From: Prorocentrum cordatum
Taxonomy: Eukaryota; Sar; Dinophyceae; Prorocentrales; Prorocentraceae
Direction: 5' to 3'
Length of the DNA: 64,000 bases
NCBI GenBank assembly: GCA_963575745.1
Contig: CAUYUJ010017925.1
Span: 1 to 64,000 of the forward strand
The notes below the pieces were generated by a model. It was not told the origin of the DNA and searched no databases. It saw nothing but the letters and a program-made list of their open reading frames with translations. Shown piece by piece: positions 42,545-53,726 of the stretch (the first letter of the stretch is position 1; each line of letters opens with the position of its first letter). The position numbers were made by a program, and so were the translations under genes.

Positions 42545-44129
42545 GGGAAGTGCCGAGATCGAGTAGGCGGCGCCTCGCCGAGGGTCGCAGGCCTAGGGGG
42601 TAGATACCAACACCAAGATCGGCGGTGCGCCTCCACCGAGGGAAGAAGATCCCGAGCTCGGTGGTGGTGGTCACGTTCTGGCTTCCAAGGTGACCGAGAC
42701 ATGACCACCGACACCGAAGTCTGGGACCATCTTCCCCCTGTCGAGGCAGCCCCCCTGTGTTGGTACAGTCGGGGCGCTGAAGAAGGAACCCTTCCCGTTG
42801 GGGAGGGGTTCCGTGTTCCTTCATTGTTTTGCAGCTTGCCTGAGGTTTTCCTCAGGTTCTCGATGGGAAAGCAAGATCTAGCTCATGGACAAAAGGCGCC
42901 CCGTTCCTTATTCAGGGTTCCTTATACAAGGATTCCAAAAACTAGACGGGCATGCCCAGCTCTCTCACGGACCTGCTCTAAAATCATATGTTGTTTGAAA
43001 TCCCTTATGTTAAAAACTCTGTGTTATTTAACCTCCTTGTAGGTCAACGCCCCGACTGTACTGTACTGGTGCCCATTTCCAGGCCTCCAAGAGGGGCCTG
43101 ACGGGGGGGCCTGGCTCGGGGAGGGCGCGTCGGCCCCCAGCCGTCGAGTCGCCGCCGTCGGGGGCCCGAGAGAGCCCACCCCGCCACAGAGAGGGCGCGG
43201 GCTCGCCTCAATAGGGTAAGGAACCCTGAATGAAGAGCGGGGCCCCTTTTGTCCAGACGGCCCCCGACGGCGGCGACTCGACGGCTGGGGGCCGACGCGC
43301 CCTCCCCGAGCCAGGCCCCCCCGTCAGGCCCCTCTTGGAGGCCTGGAAATGGGCACCAGTACAGTACAGTCGGGGCGTTGACCTACAAGGAGGTTAAATA
43401 ACACAGAGTTTTAAACATAAGAGATTTCAAACAACATATGATTTTAGAGCAGGTCCGTCCCCCCCGTCAGGCCCTCTTGGAGGCCTGGAAATGGGCACCA
43501 GTACAGTCGGGGCGTTGACCTACAAGGAGGTTAAATAACAAAGAATTTAAAACATACGGGATTTCAGACATATGATTTTAGAGCAGGTCCGTGAGAGAGC
43601 TGGGCATGCCCGTCTAGTTTTTGGACTCCTTGTACAAGGAACCCTGAATAAGGAGCGGGGCGCCTTTTGTCCATGAACTAAACTTTGCTTTCCCATCGAG
43701 AACCTGAGGAAAACCTCAGGCAAGCTGCAAAACAATGAAGGAACACGGAACCCCTCCCCAACGAGAAGGGCTCCTTCTTCGGCGCCCCGACTGTACCAAC
43801 ACAGGGGGGCTGCCTCGACAGGGGGAAGATGGTCCCAGACTTCGGTGTCGGTGGTCATGTCTCGGTCACCTTGGAAGCCAGAACGTGACCACCACCGCCG
43901 AGCTCGGGATCTTCTTCCCTCGGTGGAGGCGCACCGCCGATCTTGGTGTTGGTATCCACCCCCTAGGCCTGCGACCCTCGGCGAGGCGCCGCCGACTCGA
44001 GCTCGGCACTTCCCTTCAGCCGGGCGTGTCCCTCTACAGGAGGAGTATTCAAAAATAGTCCAAAAATAGTCTGGCGCCGATGTTTTTGAGAATTTTTGAG
44101 CATTTGGGGGGTAACTGTTGGAGTATCTT
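42432..44129. repeat. ~1.7-kb inverted duplication (two ~735-bp arms)
   Basis: Left arm 42432-43166 is matched in reverse complement by right arm 43259-44129 around a ~92-bp loop. The right arm is longer because a ~138-bp segment is tandemly duplicated (43317-43458 and about 43457-43592). Arms differ by scattered substitutions and small indels. The same ~113-residue translation appears on + at 42701-43042 and on - within 43547-44617, confirming the symmetry. The arms include a family A end and a repeat related to 30885-31085. No domain is recognised. Confidence 0.92.
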
Positions 44130-44220
44130 CTTCCCTCAGTGGAGAGGCACACTGCCGATCTTGGTGTTGGCATCCACCCCCCAGGCCTGCGACCCTCGGC
44201 GAGGCGCGGCAGCGGGGAAG
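44130..44220 (+). repeat. Third copy of an arm segment
   Basis: TCTTCTTCCCTC(A/G)GTGGAG, CCGATCTTGGTGTTGG and GGCCTGCGACCCTCGGCGAG repeat the sequence at 43908-43990 in the same orientation, just outside the right arm. Confidence 0.85.
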
Positions 44221-44509
44221 CGCCCCGAGGCCGGACAACCGCCGAGAGCCGACGGGCACGCCCGGAGCTCTCGAACCTCGAGCGCCCGAGCATGCCCTCG
44301 AACGCGCGGGCTGTCCGCGCCGAAGTCGTCTTCGAAGAGGGCCGGCGCGTGGCGCTGGATCTCGTTGTGGGCGGTGATCGACAGGTACACGCCGAGGGCC
44401 TCGGCGGGCGCGCTGCCCCCCCCCCGCTGCCGTGGCGGAGGAGGGCCGGGAGGGTATGGGTTGGGCGCGAATCACTGGGGGGGCGATAAATCAGACAAGC
44501 ACGCCTCGC

Positions 44510-44631
44510 CATCGCTCGGACGTCCATTCCCTGTGCTTTTTTCGGTATCGTGCGTGGTTTTTTTCGCCAAATGATCAAGGATGCTCCTCGATGGCCCTCG
44601 CCGAGAAAAAAATGCACACGTCCGAGCGATG
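44510..44631. mobile_element. MITE-like family B, copy 1
   Basis: 122 bp bounded by perfect 13-bp inverted ends CATCGCTCGGACG and CGTCCGAGCGATG. The interior is almost identical to 46360-46480 and non-coding, although it inflates nearby open frames. Confidence 0.92.
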
Positions 44632-44642
44632 CCGAGACGCTC

Positions 44643-44766
44643 CACTACTCGCTAAATAAGTGCTCGCAAATGATCTGCGTCCGACGCGGGAGATTTACGG
44701 TCCATTACCGCGAGGCGAACATGTGTTTTTGTTTCGGACGTTTGCGAATAGGCACTGTGCAGTACA
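44643..44766. mobile_element. MITE-like family C, diverged copy
   Basis: CACTACTCGCTAAATAAGTG at the left and TGCGAATAGGCACTGTGCAG at the right are degenerate versions of the family C ends at 38142-38241. It starts 11 bp after family B copy 1. Confidence 0.7.
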
Positions 44767-44769
44767 TCG

Positions 44770-45983
44770 CCCAATCGAGGAGGGAAGGGGGAGGACGAGG
44801 GGGAGCAGAGGATGGGAGGAAGCTGATAGCATCGCAACTCTTGTCAGGAACTTCAATGGGAGTATGGTAATTACAGAGGCATTTCGCTCCCCGCTCTGGG
44901 CGGCCGCCGCCAGAGGGCCACGCCAAAGTGGCTGGCCGATGGGGAGTGCAGAGGAAAGAGGATGCTTGGTATAAATTGGTGCGTATAGCTTGGTAGCAAG
45001 GGCGAGGGTAAAAGCGGAAGATACGGCTGACGCGAGGGAAAGCAAATACGCTCCGTGCCGCTGTCGTGGGACGGTGTCCACTGCGTGCGCGGCTGATGTC
45101 GGCTCTGCCGCCGCAAGCCCGATTGTCCCCCTTACTTCTGGTTTCTCCCATCTGCCTGCTGCGAGCTAACCGTGCTCGCCGTCCCTCATCAACGCAAGAC
45201 ACCGCGAGTCGTGCGGAACTAGACGTGATTAATTCGTAAAATGCTAGCGCATGCGAAGGCGAACCCCCGTCTAATGTGAGGCAAAGGCTATCCAATACCT
45301 GACCCCCCCCCCTCTCCCCACGTGGACTCCACAATTGGGACGACCCGCGGGCATACATCTGGGGCGAACCTAATTTTCAAACCAACTTCCGTGTCCGCGT
45401 CTGCCGTCCTCGTCCTCTGCACCCCTGCAACGTCATTTGAAGGACACGTTCTTAATGTTTCTGCTCTGCTTGCGGCAGATATGTGGACTCCAACCTAGTG
45501 CGTTCCCCCAGTGGGTCTCATTCTAGTTTTTTTGTGTTGATTACTCGCCTTAGCCTGCCCCTCACAAGTCATACCGCGGCCTCTGCTTGAGCGCATTCGC
45601 CATGCAAGCCCCGAGCTCGACCACAAGAAACCTTCCACAAGAAACGCTACCCTGAGACCCCAAGACGTCCACTGATTTTTGGTGTGGGAACGTCACGCTT
45701 TTCCAATGGCATCACCATCGAAATCCAAGAAACCCAGGGCACCCTGGAGGCAAGCAGGGTGTTACTTGGCATGGGTTTTCGCTGTCTCGTTGCCCCCGAA
45801 AGGCAGGCCAATAAAGAGGCGGCGGGCGAAGAGAAGGAGGCAAGACGACGAGAGAAGGCGGCCCGTGCGGTGCAGCCCGTGCCAGGGGAGCCTCCTCCGC
45901 TGCTGGCCGCCGCGCTCCAAGGCCCCCCTCGGGCTCCCCGCCCTCATCACTGTGCTCCCTCGTCCCTCCGCCTCTCTCGGCGC
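44770..45983. other. Mostly unique sequence, nothing recognised
   Basis: Overlapping open frames of 80-246 codons occur on both strands without conserved motifs or a consistent splice pattern. Confidence 0.4.
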
Positions 45984-46143
45984 TGGACAAACCTCCCTTC
46001 AGTAAACCTCCCTTTAGTGAAAACGGTCCGGGACCGAAGCCGACGGACCTGGACCCGCAAGAAAAATGACGGCCGCGGCGCCCTCTCGCGAAGCGAAAAC
46101 GGCCAATTCACTAATCGACGTGTCAGGGTGGGGGGTCTGTCCA
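45984..46143. mobile_element. MITE-like family D, copy 2
   Basis: Begins TGGACAAACCTCCC and ends GGGGGGTCTGTCCA. Shares GAAAACGG(T/C)C(C/T)GGGACCGAA, GGACCCGCAA, GCGCCCTCTCGCGAA and TCGACGTGTCAGGGT with copy 3. Another CCTCCCTTTAGT lies 20 bp inside. Confidence 0.9.
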
Positions 46144-46359
46144 CCCCCGATGGCTCCCGCTCCCATCTGTCTGCCCCCTCCTGGGGGCAGAGGGGGGGGG
46201 GGCGGATCGGGGCGCATCGGCGCGGGGATCTGCCGACCGGGGGCAGTCCAAACCTGGGTCCGTCGGAGTCGTATCCTGCAAGATCCTGCAGGATCCTCTG
46301 CACCCAAGCCCGGGCCAGTGCGCCCTTGGCTCTGCAGGATCCTGCGAGCTCCAGCTCGC

Positions 46360-46480
46360 CATCGCTCGGACGTCCATTCCCTGTGCTTTTTTCGGTATCG
46401 TGCGTGGTTTTTTTCGCCAAATGATCAAGGATGCTCCTCGATGGTCCTCGCCGAGAAAAAATGCACACGTCCGAGCGATG
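46360..46480. mobile_element. MITE-like family B, copy 2
   Basis: Same perfect 13-bp inverted ends as copy 1, differing by about two positions over 121 bp, so the two copies are recent. Confidence 0.93.
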
Positions 46481-46917
46481 CCAAGCTTGTCCCTTGAGCC
46501 CCGATCCCCGCCAGCCTCCCCCGTGCCCCGGGCAGGCCGCGGGGCGGGGTTCAGCACTTCGGAGTCGAATCGGACCCCCCTCCGCAGCGGAGGCGAGTCG
46601 CCCTCGAGGGGTGCGCCCTCGGGGGAGCCGAGCCGCCCTCGCCGCCGGTGCCACGCACGGACATGCGGCATCGAACTCGCCGAGTCCTCCGGCATCGCTC
46701 CGGATCGAGCTGGTCGAAGCATGAACCTCCTGCGGGTCGCTGCCGAGCCAGCACGCCGTCATCTCCGCCATCGTCTACCACCAACGGCGCACGGGGCCTC
46801 TCCGCTGAAGTGCGTCTGGTAAAGGATCTCGAACAGCCGTGGCTACGAGGGTGCCCAAGGAGGCCCAATACGGCACGAGCATGCGAACATCGCACTCCTC
46901 AAATCTCGATCGGGGAT

Positions 46918-47268
46918 CCTCCTCCTCCTCCTCCTCCTCCGCCTCCGCCTCCGCCTCCGCCTCCGCCTCCTCCTCCCTCCTCCTCCTCCTCCTCATCATC
47001 CCCCCTCCTCCCCCCCCCCTCCTCCTCCTCCTCCTCCTCCTCCTCCTCCTCCTCCTCCTCCTCCTCCTCCTCCCTCCTCTCCTCCTCCTCCTCCTCCTCT
47101 CCTCCTCCTCCTCCCTCCTCCTCCTCCTCCTCCTCTCCCCTCCTCCACCCCCTCCTCCCCCCCTCCTCCTCCTCCTCCTCCTCCCTCCTCCTCCCTCCTC
47201 CTCCTCCTCCTCCTCCTCCTCCCTCCTCCTCCTCATCCTCCTCCTCCTCCTCCTCCTCCCTCTCCCAC
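46918..47268 (+). repeat. (TCC)n microsatellite
   Basis: About 350 bp of TCC with GCC and CCC interruptions. Open in all frames on both strands. Confidence 0.96.
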
Positions 47269-47269
47269 C

Positions 47270-48160
47270 TGCAGGCGCGCGCGGCGCGCGCCATGCAGAT
47301 GGGCGACATGATCATCGCGAGGCTCTGCACGTTGTAGACGAAACCCTGCGGACCCGCCGGTCTTGAGCCGAGGCCCCCTCCACAAGCCTCCCTCTCGGCG
47401 GCGAGTCCCCCCGAGGAGGAGCAGGCCTTCTCGGCAGGCGGCGGGGCTTCTCATCAGCCCTTTCGGCCTTCGGAGAAACAAATTCTGCGTCTTCGGGGGA
47501 GGCTCCGAAGACCTCCCGGAAGGCCCGAGGCCTTCCGAGCCTTCCGAGAAGGCCCGCTCCTCCTCACCCCCCCGCCCCATCGGATCGGCGAGCCGCCGGC
47601 CCTCCTCCTGTTCGTCCTACTGTGTCCTCTCCTCCTCCTTTCCTCTCTTCTCTGCTGTATTGTGTCACGTGGGGACAGCATCAGCCCCACGGGTTCCGAA
47701 AACGAATCGATCAAAATCACCATCGGCAAGGTCCCTCCCCCCCTTCTCCCTTTTTTCCTCCTCCTCCTCCTCCTCCTTCTCCTCCTCCTCCTCCTCCTCC
47801 TCCTCCTCCTCCTCCAAATAGGAAGTATGGGGAGGGGGATGGTCACATACTTTCGGACGATTTCGGCAAGGGCAGTCTGCTCAACCGTCCTTCGTTGGTC
47901 TCGGACTGTTTTCGCCTCCTGCTGGCAGAGTTTCGCCGACGCTCTGGGAGGTGTGGGGGGGGGGGGGGCGAAGATGATGAGGTCAGGAGATGGGGGTGGG
48001 GCGAGGAGCGGGAGGGTAAAGACGATGAAGGAGGGAGCTTGGCCCTGCATTCGGCGCCACAGGGGAGGGACGCGCGGCACGCCACTCCACCATCGCCCCT
48101 CCTCGCCCCCCCCTCACACTCTTCTTCCCTCTCCCTCGTGGTCAGAGATCCATAATCTTC
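47270..48160. other. GC-rich stretch with a short (CTC)n tract, no gene recognised
   Basis: 47756-47817 is CTC triplets. The remainder has overlapping open frames on both strands without motifs. Confidence 0.45.
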
Positions 48161-48164
48161 TGGA

Positions 48165-48615
48165 ACCTAATCCCACCAGCCATTTAGGGCGTGAGTGGTT
48201 TAGAGAGTTGCTTCTTCCAACCCCCCTCCTTCCCCTTCGGAGAGAGGTTTGAACCTCTCCCTGCCCCCTCCCCCTGGGTCTGGACGGGAGGTTCCCCGAG
48301 AGGTTGGAGCGTCCAAGATGGCCTCGGCGAGAAGGACAACATCATTGCTGTTACGACAGTTTTGGCTACATTTTGGCTTCCTGGGGTGGGGGCCCTAATT
48401 GAGGGGCTCCCCTCCTTTGATCGATCTCCTCCAAAATGGCCCCACGATGGCTCCCGAGGCTCCCAAGGGTGCCCCAAGAGGGCCCCAAGAGGTGCCCGGG
48501 AGGCCCCACGAGGCCCCCCCAAGAGGTTCCCACGAGACTCCCAAGAGCCCCTCAGAAGCCCTTCAGAGGCACCCTAGACGCTCCAAGAGGCCTCGGCGAG
48601 AAGGCCAAAATCGTT
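48165..48615 (+). repeat. Composite repeat, copy 2 (see 15130-15475)
   Basis: CCCACCAGCCATTTAGGGCG (cf. 12796), CCCTCCCCCTGGGTCTGG, GGAGCGTCCA, CTCGGCGAGAAGG, TTTTGGCTACATTTTGGCTT, TTGATCGATCTCCTCCAA, then CCAAGAGGC units to about 48600 follow the 15-kb order. Confidence 0.75.
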
Positions 48616-48689
48616 AAGCTGAATACATTCTTGGCTGCAGTTTGGCCTCCTGGGGGGCCTGATTAAGAAGCCCCAAATGGCCCCCGAAT

Positions 48690-48858
48690 CTCGCCCTGAT
48701 GATTCGGGAGGGTCGGACGCGCGAATTATCCGGGATTGCTGCGGCCCGGGGTAACTCCGGTTTGGGCCCCCGAAGCGCGAATCTGTAGTTACCCCTGACT
48801 GCCACCAACCCTGATGATTCGGGAGGGTCGGACAAGCGAATCATCCGGGATACCGTCG
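48690..48858 (+). repeat. GATTCGGGAGGGTCGGAC direct repeat
   Basis: TGATGATTCGGGAGGGTCGG, ACxxGCGAATxATCCGGGAT occurs at 48698 and again at 48811; a third partial copy (GAGGGTCGGACGCGCGAAGC then ATCCGGGATACC) is at 49321. Each copy is itself an imperfect inverted repeat (GATGATTCG...CGAATCATC). Confidence 0.85.
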
Positions 48859-48859
48859 G

Positions 48860-49016
48860 TGGACAAACCTCCCTTTAGCAAGCCTCCCCTTAGTGAAAAC
48901 GGCCTGGGACCGAAACCGACGGAGCTGGACCCGCAAAAAGGACGGCCGCGCCGCCCCCTCGCGAACCGACAACGGCCAATTCCTGAATCGACGTGTCAGG
49001 GTAGGAGGTCTGTCCA
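48860..49016. mobile_element. MITE-like family D, copy 3
   Basis: 157 bp from TGGACAAACCTCCC to GGAGGTCTGTCCA, collinear with copies 1 and 2. It directly follows the 48690-48858 repeats. Confidence 0.9.
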
Positions 49017-49028
49017 CCCCCGAGGATA

Positions 49029-49097
49029 CCAGCGGGGGGGCCAGGGACGCAATGAAACAAGACGAGGCGACATGAAATCTGGGGAAATACCATGGCC
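49029..49097 (+). repeat. Dispersed repeat, second copy at 63936-64000
   Basis: AGCGGGGGGGCCAGGGACG, AATGAAA(C/T)AAGA, GAGGCG and TGAAATCTGGGGAAATA follow in the same order at the window end. Confidence 0.85.
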
Positions 49098-49136
49098 CAC
49101 GCCATGATATCCCCCCCCCTATCCGACGAAGGCATC

Positions 49137-49273
49137 TATACACCACCACCGTGCCAGGCCAGGGCCATCCTGGGCCCTAGGATGGTGTATAGACCCTCCT
49201 GGCTCGGCCAGGAGGGCGTATACACCATCCTAGGGCCCAGGATGACCCTGGCCTGGCACGGTGGTGGTGTATA
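49137..49273. repeat. Near-perfect hairpin: 67-bp arms, 3-base loop
   Basis: Left arm 49137-49203 and right arm 49207-49273 are reverse complements with three mismatches in 67 pairs; the loop is TCG. Each arm also contains shorter palindromes (CCATCCTGGGCCCTAGGATGG, in parts). A transcript would fold into an almost continuous duplex. Confidence 0.95.
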
Positions 49274-49577
49274 CATGCTTTCTGCGCCCCCTAGTCATCG
49301 CCTCCCTCTTTTCCGCCCCCGAGGGTCGGACGCGCGAAGCATCCGGGATACCTGTGGCCCTGGGAGACCTCCAGCTTGGGCCCCGAGGCGCGCCGGCTGC
49401 AGCTGTACTCCCGGCCGCCCCTGTGCCCTGACGGTTCTCGCGGGGCTCGGGCGGAGGGCCTCGGAGAGCCCCCTGTGAGGGAGGGGCGTTGGCGGCGCGC
49501 AGGAGGGGGCTAGGGGGGAGGGGGGAGGGCTTCTTAGAAGGAGGCCGCTTCTTAGCGGGCGCGGCCTTGCACACAGT

Positions 49578-49579
49578 AT

Positions 49580-49625
<46 letters not shown>

Positions 49626-49665
49626 ATATATATATATATATAATATATATATATATATATACATA
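49578..49665. repeat. (AT)n tract
   Basis: About 85 bp of alternating TA with TTATTATA interruptions, self-complementary. Confidence 0.96.
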
Positions 49666-49757
49666 AGCATCAGAGTGAGGAGGCCGAACGGTCATTCATG
49701 ATCCCTGGGTGCGTGGCTGAATAGGGGATTCGTGGTGAGAATTCAGCTTGTTGCGTT

Positions 49758-50145
49758 GTTGTTGTTGTTGTTGTTGTTGTGGTTGTTGTTGTTGAACATG
49801 ATTTATTCTAAGGAATAATTATTGTTGGGACCCCTGGTGCGCGGCCCCCTCGCCGCGCCTAGGCCGCAGCCACATTTTCATCATTTTCGTGAGGAAGTCT
49901 CAGGCAAAACGATGTGGTCCAGATCCGGTTGTTTTGTTGTCCCCCGTTTTCCCTTGCAAAAAACACTATAAAATGAAATTTCTTGTTCTAACATAGCCAA
50001 ATTTCAAGAATCCTTTGCAAAAAACGGCACGAAGTGCACACTCGCGCGCGCAAGATGAAATCCTTCCAAAACCTTAGTTTTCGTAGCGATTTTAACATAA
50101 AAACATGAAAAACCCAATGGTTTTTTTTTTTCATCGCAGGAAATG
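49758..50145. other. (GTT)n tract and AT-richer stretch upstream of gene A
   Basis: GTT triplets at 49758-49795, then AT-richer sequence with CCTTTGCAAAAAAC twice (about 49952 and 50010). No coding signal. It may hold gene A upstream elements, but no promoter motif can be assigned. Confidence 0.5.
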
Positions 50146-50526
50146 CAACCCCCGACCCCGTTCGGGACCCCCCCTGGGGCTCTTCCGCCGCCCAGCGCCG
50201 TCAGAGCACAAGGGGGGAGGGCATGGCGACCATTCCGCGTGTCACACGAAAACAAAGATGACGGGAAAGAAGGAAGGGGGAGGGATGGAGGAGGAGGAGA
50301 CGACAGGGGCGGAATAGCGAAGCAATGGGGTTGAAGGTCGTCGTCCTCGTCCTGCGGCCTTCCCTCTCCCTTATTTTCCTCCTTGTCCATCCCTCCGAAC
50401 CTTGCTCCCCCCCCTTCTCCTCCTCCCTGCTTCCTTGTGCCTCGGGCAATTATTTGCCCGAGCCCGCGCTGTATCATCTGCGCGGGCGGCCGCGCCGTCC
50501 TCAGAGTGGCCAGCGCCGCCGGCGCC

Positions 50527-53500
50527 ATGGCGCCCAAACGCGCCGCGGTGCCCGTCGAGATCAGATTCCTGTGCAAGCTCTTGCTGCATCAGGAGACCCT
50601 TTCCTTTCGCAGGGGTAGGGGTGCGGGAGAGGGGTGGAGAGAGGTGGAGGGGAGGATGGGGGGCTGTGGGGGGAACGGAGGTAGGGAGGTGAAAGGTGAG
50701 ATGGTGGGAGATTCTGCTGTGAGGACGAGGAGGGGCTCGGCCACCCCCCCCCCCCGCGCCCACCGGCCCGAGGAGGTCAAGGCCGACGGCATGAGCGCCG
50801 AGTTGAGCCTGAAGCTGGCCGAGAAGCTTGCCGACATCGTGAAGTCCTTGATGCAGGACCGCCAGGGGGGCAGGGGAGTCGGGGGTAGAGGGGATATGGG
50901 AGGGCGTGGGGAGGGGGAGGGAGGGGGGCACAGCGGACCAGGAGGCCAGGGACGACATGAAGACGGAGAGGATGGTGACGGCGAGGGATGTCATGCAGAC
51001 GGCGATTCCCCCACACCCGCCCCCGCCCTCCTAGGGCTCCTAATCCTCCTCGCCGACGTCGTCGCCACCGCCATCGTCATCGTCATCGTCGTCGGCAGCG
51101 TCGCCATCATCCTCGTCGTCTGCGGCGTCGTCACCGCGCGCACCGTTGACGGGTGGGATCTGGAGGACGTCGCCGTCTTCGCCGTCATCTTCATTATCGT
51201 TGCCGTGGCGTCGCCATGGTGGTTATCATCATTACCATCGTCGTGGCCATCATCATCGCCATCGTCGTCGTCGTCATCGTCATCAGTATCGTTATCATCG
51301 TTATCGTCATCGCCGATATAATCGCCATCGCATCGTCATCGTCATCGTCGTCGTCACCGCTTTGGACGGCATCGTCACTGCCATCATCCTCATCATCCTC
51401 CTCCTCTCGCTAAGCCTCCCCCCTATTCCCCTCGTTCCCCTCCTCAGCTTCATGATCCCGATCCTCGCGTCACCCTGCTGGTATTCCTGGCCCTCCCCGC
51501 CCTCGCCCTCCCGATCAACCTCCACCAATCCCCGCAGCCTCACCGCCGCCCTCCCTCCGCCGCGCGAGGAGACTCGCAAGGTGGACCCCATCTCGCTGAT
51601 CGTCAAGCGCCCGCTGAAGGACATCGAGTCGCCCGACAAGGGCAGCAAGGCCAAGAAGCAGGGCCACGAGTTGGCCTTGCTGAATTCCGAGCCGTTCTTC
51701 GCCGCAGCTAAGGTGAAGAAGCTCGACGATATTCCGATGTGCTGGGTTTTCACGGTCTTCAAGAAGGCCGCTGCGGAGGGCAAGGAGATCCCTCAGTCAG
51801 CGATCGACGTGTGCACGAACAACGGCATGGTGGTCTACCGCGCAGTGCTGCACTGGATCACAGGCCCCGCCGAGGGAGGGGGGATGATGAGGAGTGGGTA
51901 GGCAGAGTGCGGATGAGGGGGGAGGAGTGATGATGTATGTGATGGAGAGGGCCAGCAGCAGAGGGAGGAGGAGGTATGTGGCGGTGACGGGGGGGGGGCG
52001 GCCATATACCCGTCCCTTCCCATCGTTCGGCCCTCGCCATCCTCGAATTCGTTCTTCCCCTCTTTCCGCCGTCGCCTTCTCCTCGTCTCGTCACCTCTTC
52101 TTCCCGCTTGCGCATTCCCCCCATCGCCCCGTCCCCTCCTCTTCCGCATTTCAACCTCCTCTCTTCCGCTTATCCCCGTCTCCATTTCCATGGCCTCCCT
52201 TCCTCATCATCATCCTCACCTCCTCCACTAGTTTCGCCATCCCACCCTCAGATACTCCCCCTCTCTTTTCCCCGAACCCTCACTCGCCCCCGCGACGCCC
52301 GCCAGGGCTGCCCGTGACGCTCGCCATCAGTGGCGACCTCTTGGAGAAGGACACTTGCGCGCGGTGGCTCTTGGAGAACATCAAGAACCGCAACACCCTG
52401 AACACTGGCAACGGGTTCTTCACTGACGCAGTGAGCACCGCGAACGGCGTGGTGTTCAAGCCGCCGCACTGCGTCTACCAGATCCTGAGTGGCGCGGCTG
52501 GCGGCTCGGGCGCCGTGGACGACGACGACGAGGACAATAACAAGGCGCCCCGCCTCGGGTGTAAGCGAGCTGTAGCGTCGGAGGCGGAGGCTGGAGGAGG
52601 ACGGGGGTGGATGGGGGCCAGAGGTATCGGGGCGACGGCGAATCCGACGACGACAGCGGCGGCGGCGGCGGCGACGACGACGACGACGCCCGACGACGGC
52701 GACGACGGCGACTGTCGGCGATGTCGCGCCTCCCCACCCCCGCCCGCCCCGCCCTTGCAGGGCGTCGCCATCAAGGACCTGCTCAGCAACAAGATCCACA
52801 GGCTGGAGGACCCGATCGCGGCAGGCCCTCTTCGCCCTCTCCTCCATGGGAGGTTTGGGGTGGGATGTTTAGGATTGGAGGGGAGGTGAATGTGGGGGAA
52901 GGGGCAGGGTCGGGCATGGTCAGTTAGGCCTCAGTGGGTTGTTGGGAAACGAATGGGGGGGGGGGGGGGGGGGGGGGGGGGGTGTGTTCGCGGATGTGTG
53001 GATGGCGAGGGCGGTGGGCGGGGGAGGAGCGGAGGTCGTGTCATGGGGCAGCGCAGTTGAGTGCAAGTGTAGCGGCGACGGCGACGACGACTGCGATGGC
53101 GACGACGGCGACGGCGGCGACGACGACCGCGGCGGCGACGGGCCCAGCCATACCCTCCAAAAGCGGACAGGGATTTGACTGATAGCACCGCGAGGGCCGT
53201 CGCCGTCGCCGTCGTCGTCGCCCTCGTCGTCGTCGTCGTCGTTGTCGCCGTCGCCGTCGTCGTCGCCGCGAGGGGTTGAGGAGCAGTTATTGTCACCACC
53301 TTTGGTTATATGGAGACGGAGTTTGGAATTTTGGGGGCACATGGGGCTACTTGGGGCAATGTTGTGGGATCTTGAGGCAGGATGGGGTACCTCAAGATGT
53401 AGTAGGGTCCCGCTCGGGTGCGTTGAGGAATGGGCTTCGTTGATGCGCGTTGAGCTATGTTGATATCGGTGTTCTGAGGTATCTCGAATTATCTTGAAGC

Positions 53501-53682
53501 GCAGTGCGGCGCCTGGAGAGGGGGATGTGGGGCGCCTTACGCACTGCCCGTTCCCACGCGCTGCCCCGTCGTGTGGACCCCACCTCCCCCCCCACCCCCC
53601 CCCCCCACCCCCCCCCCCCCCCCCCCCCCCCACCCCCCCCACCCCACAACCCCCCCCCTCCCCCCCCCCCCCCCCCCCCCCC

Positions 53683-53726
<44 letters not shown>

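Noticed and set aside
42701-43042. 113-codon open frame repeated on the other strand in the inverted duplication, as a conserved protein
   Set aside because: Its duplication follows from the inverted repeat itself; the sequence has no domain and includes dispersed-repeat DNA.
48358-48385. TTTTGGCTACATTTTGGCTT as a spliced-leader relic
   Set aside because: The match is limited to CATTTTGGCT, and the segment belongs to the composite repeat shared with 15130-15475; no start codon or gene follows.
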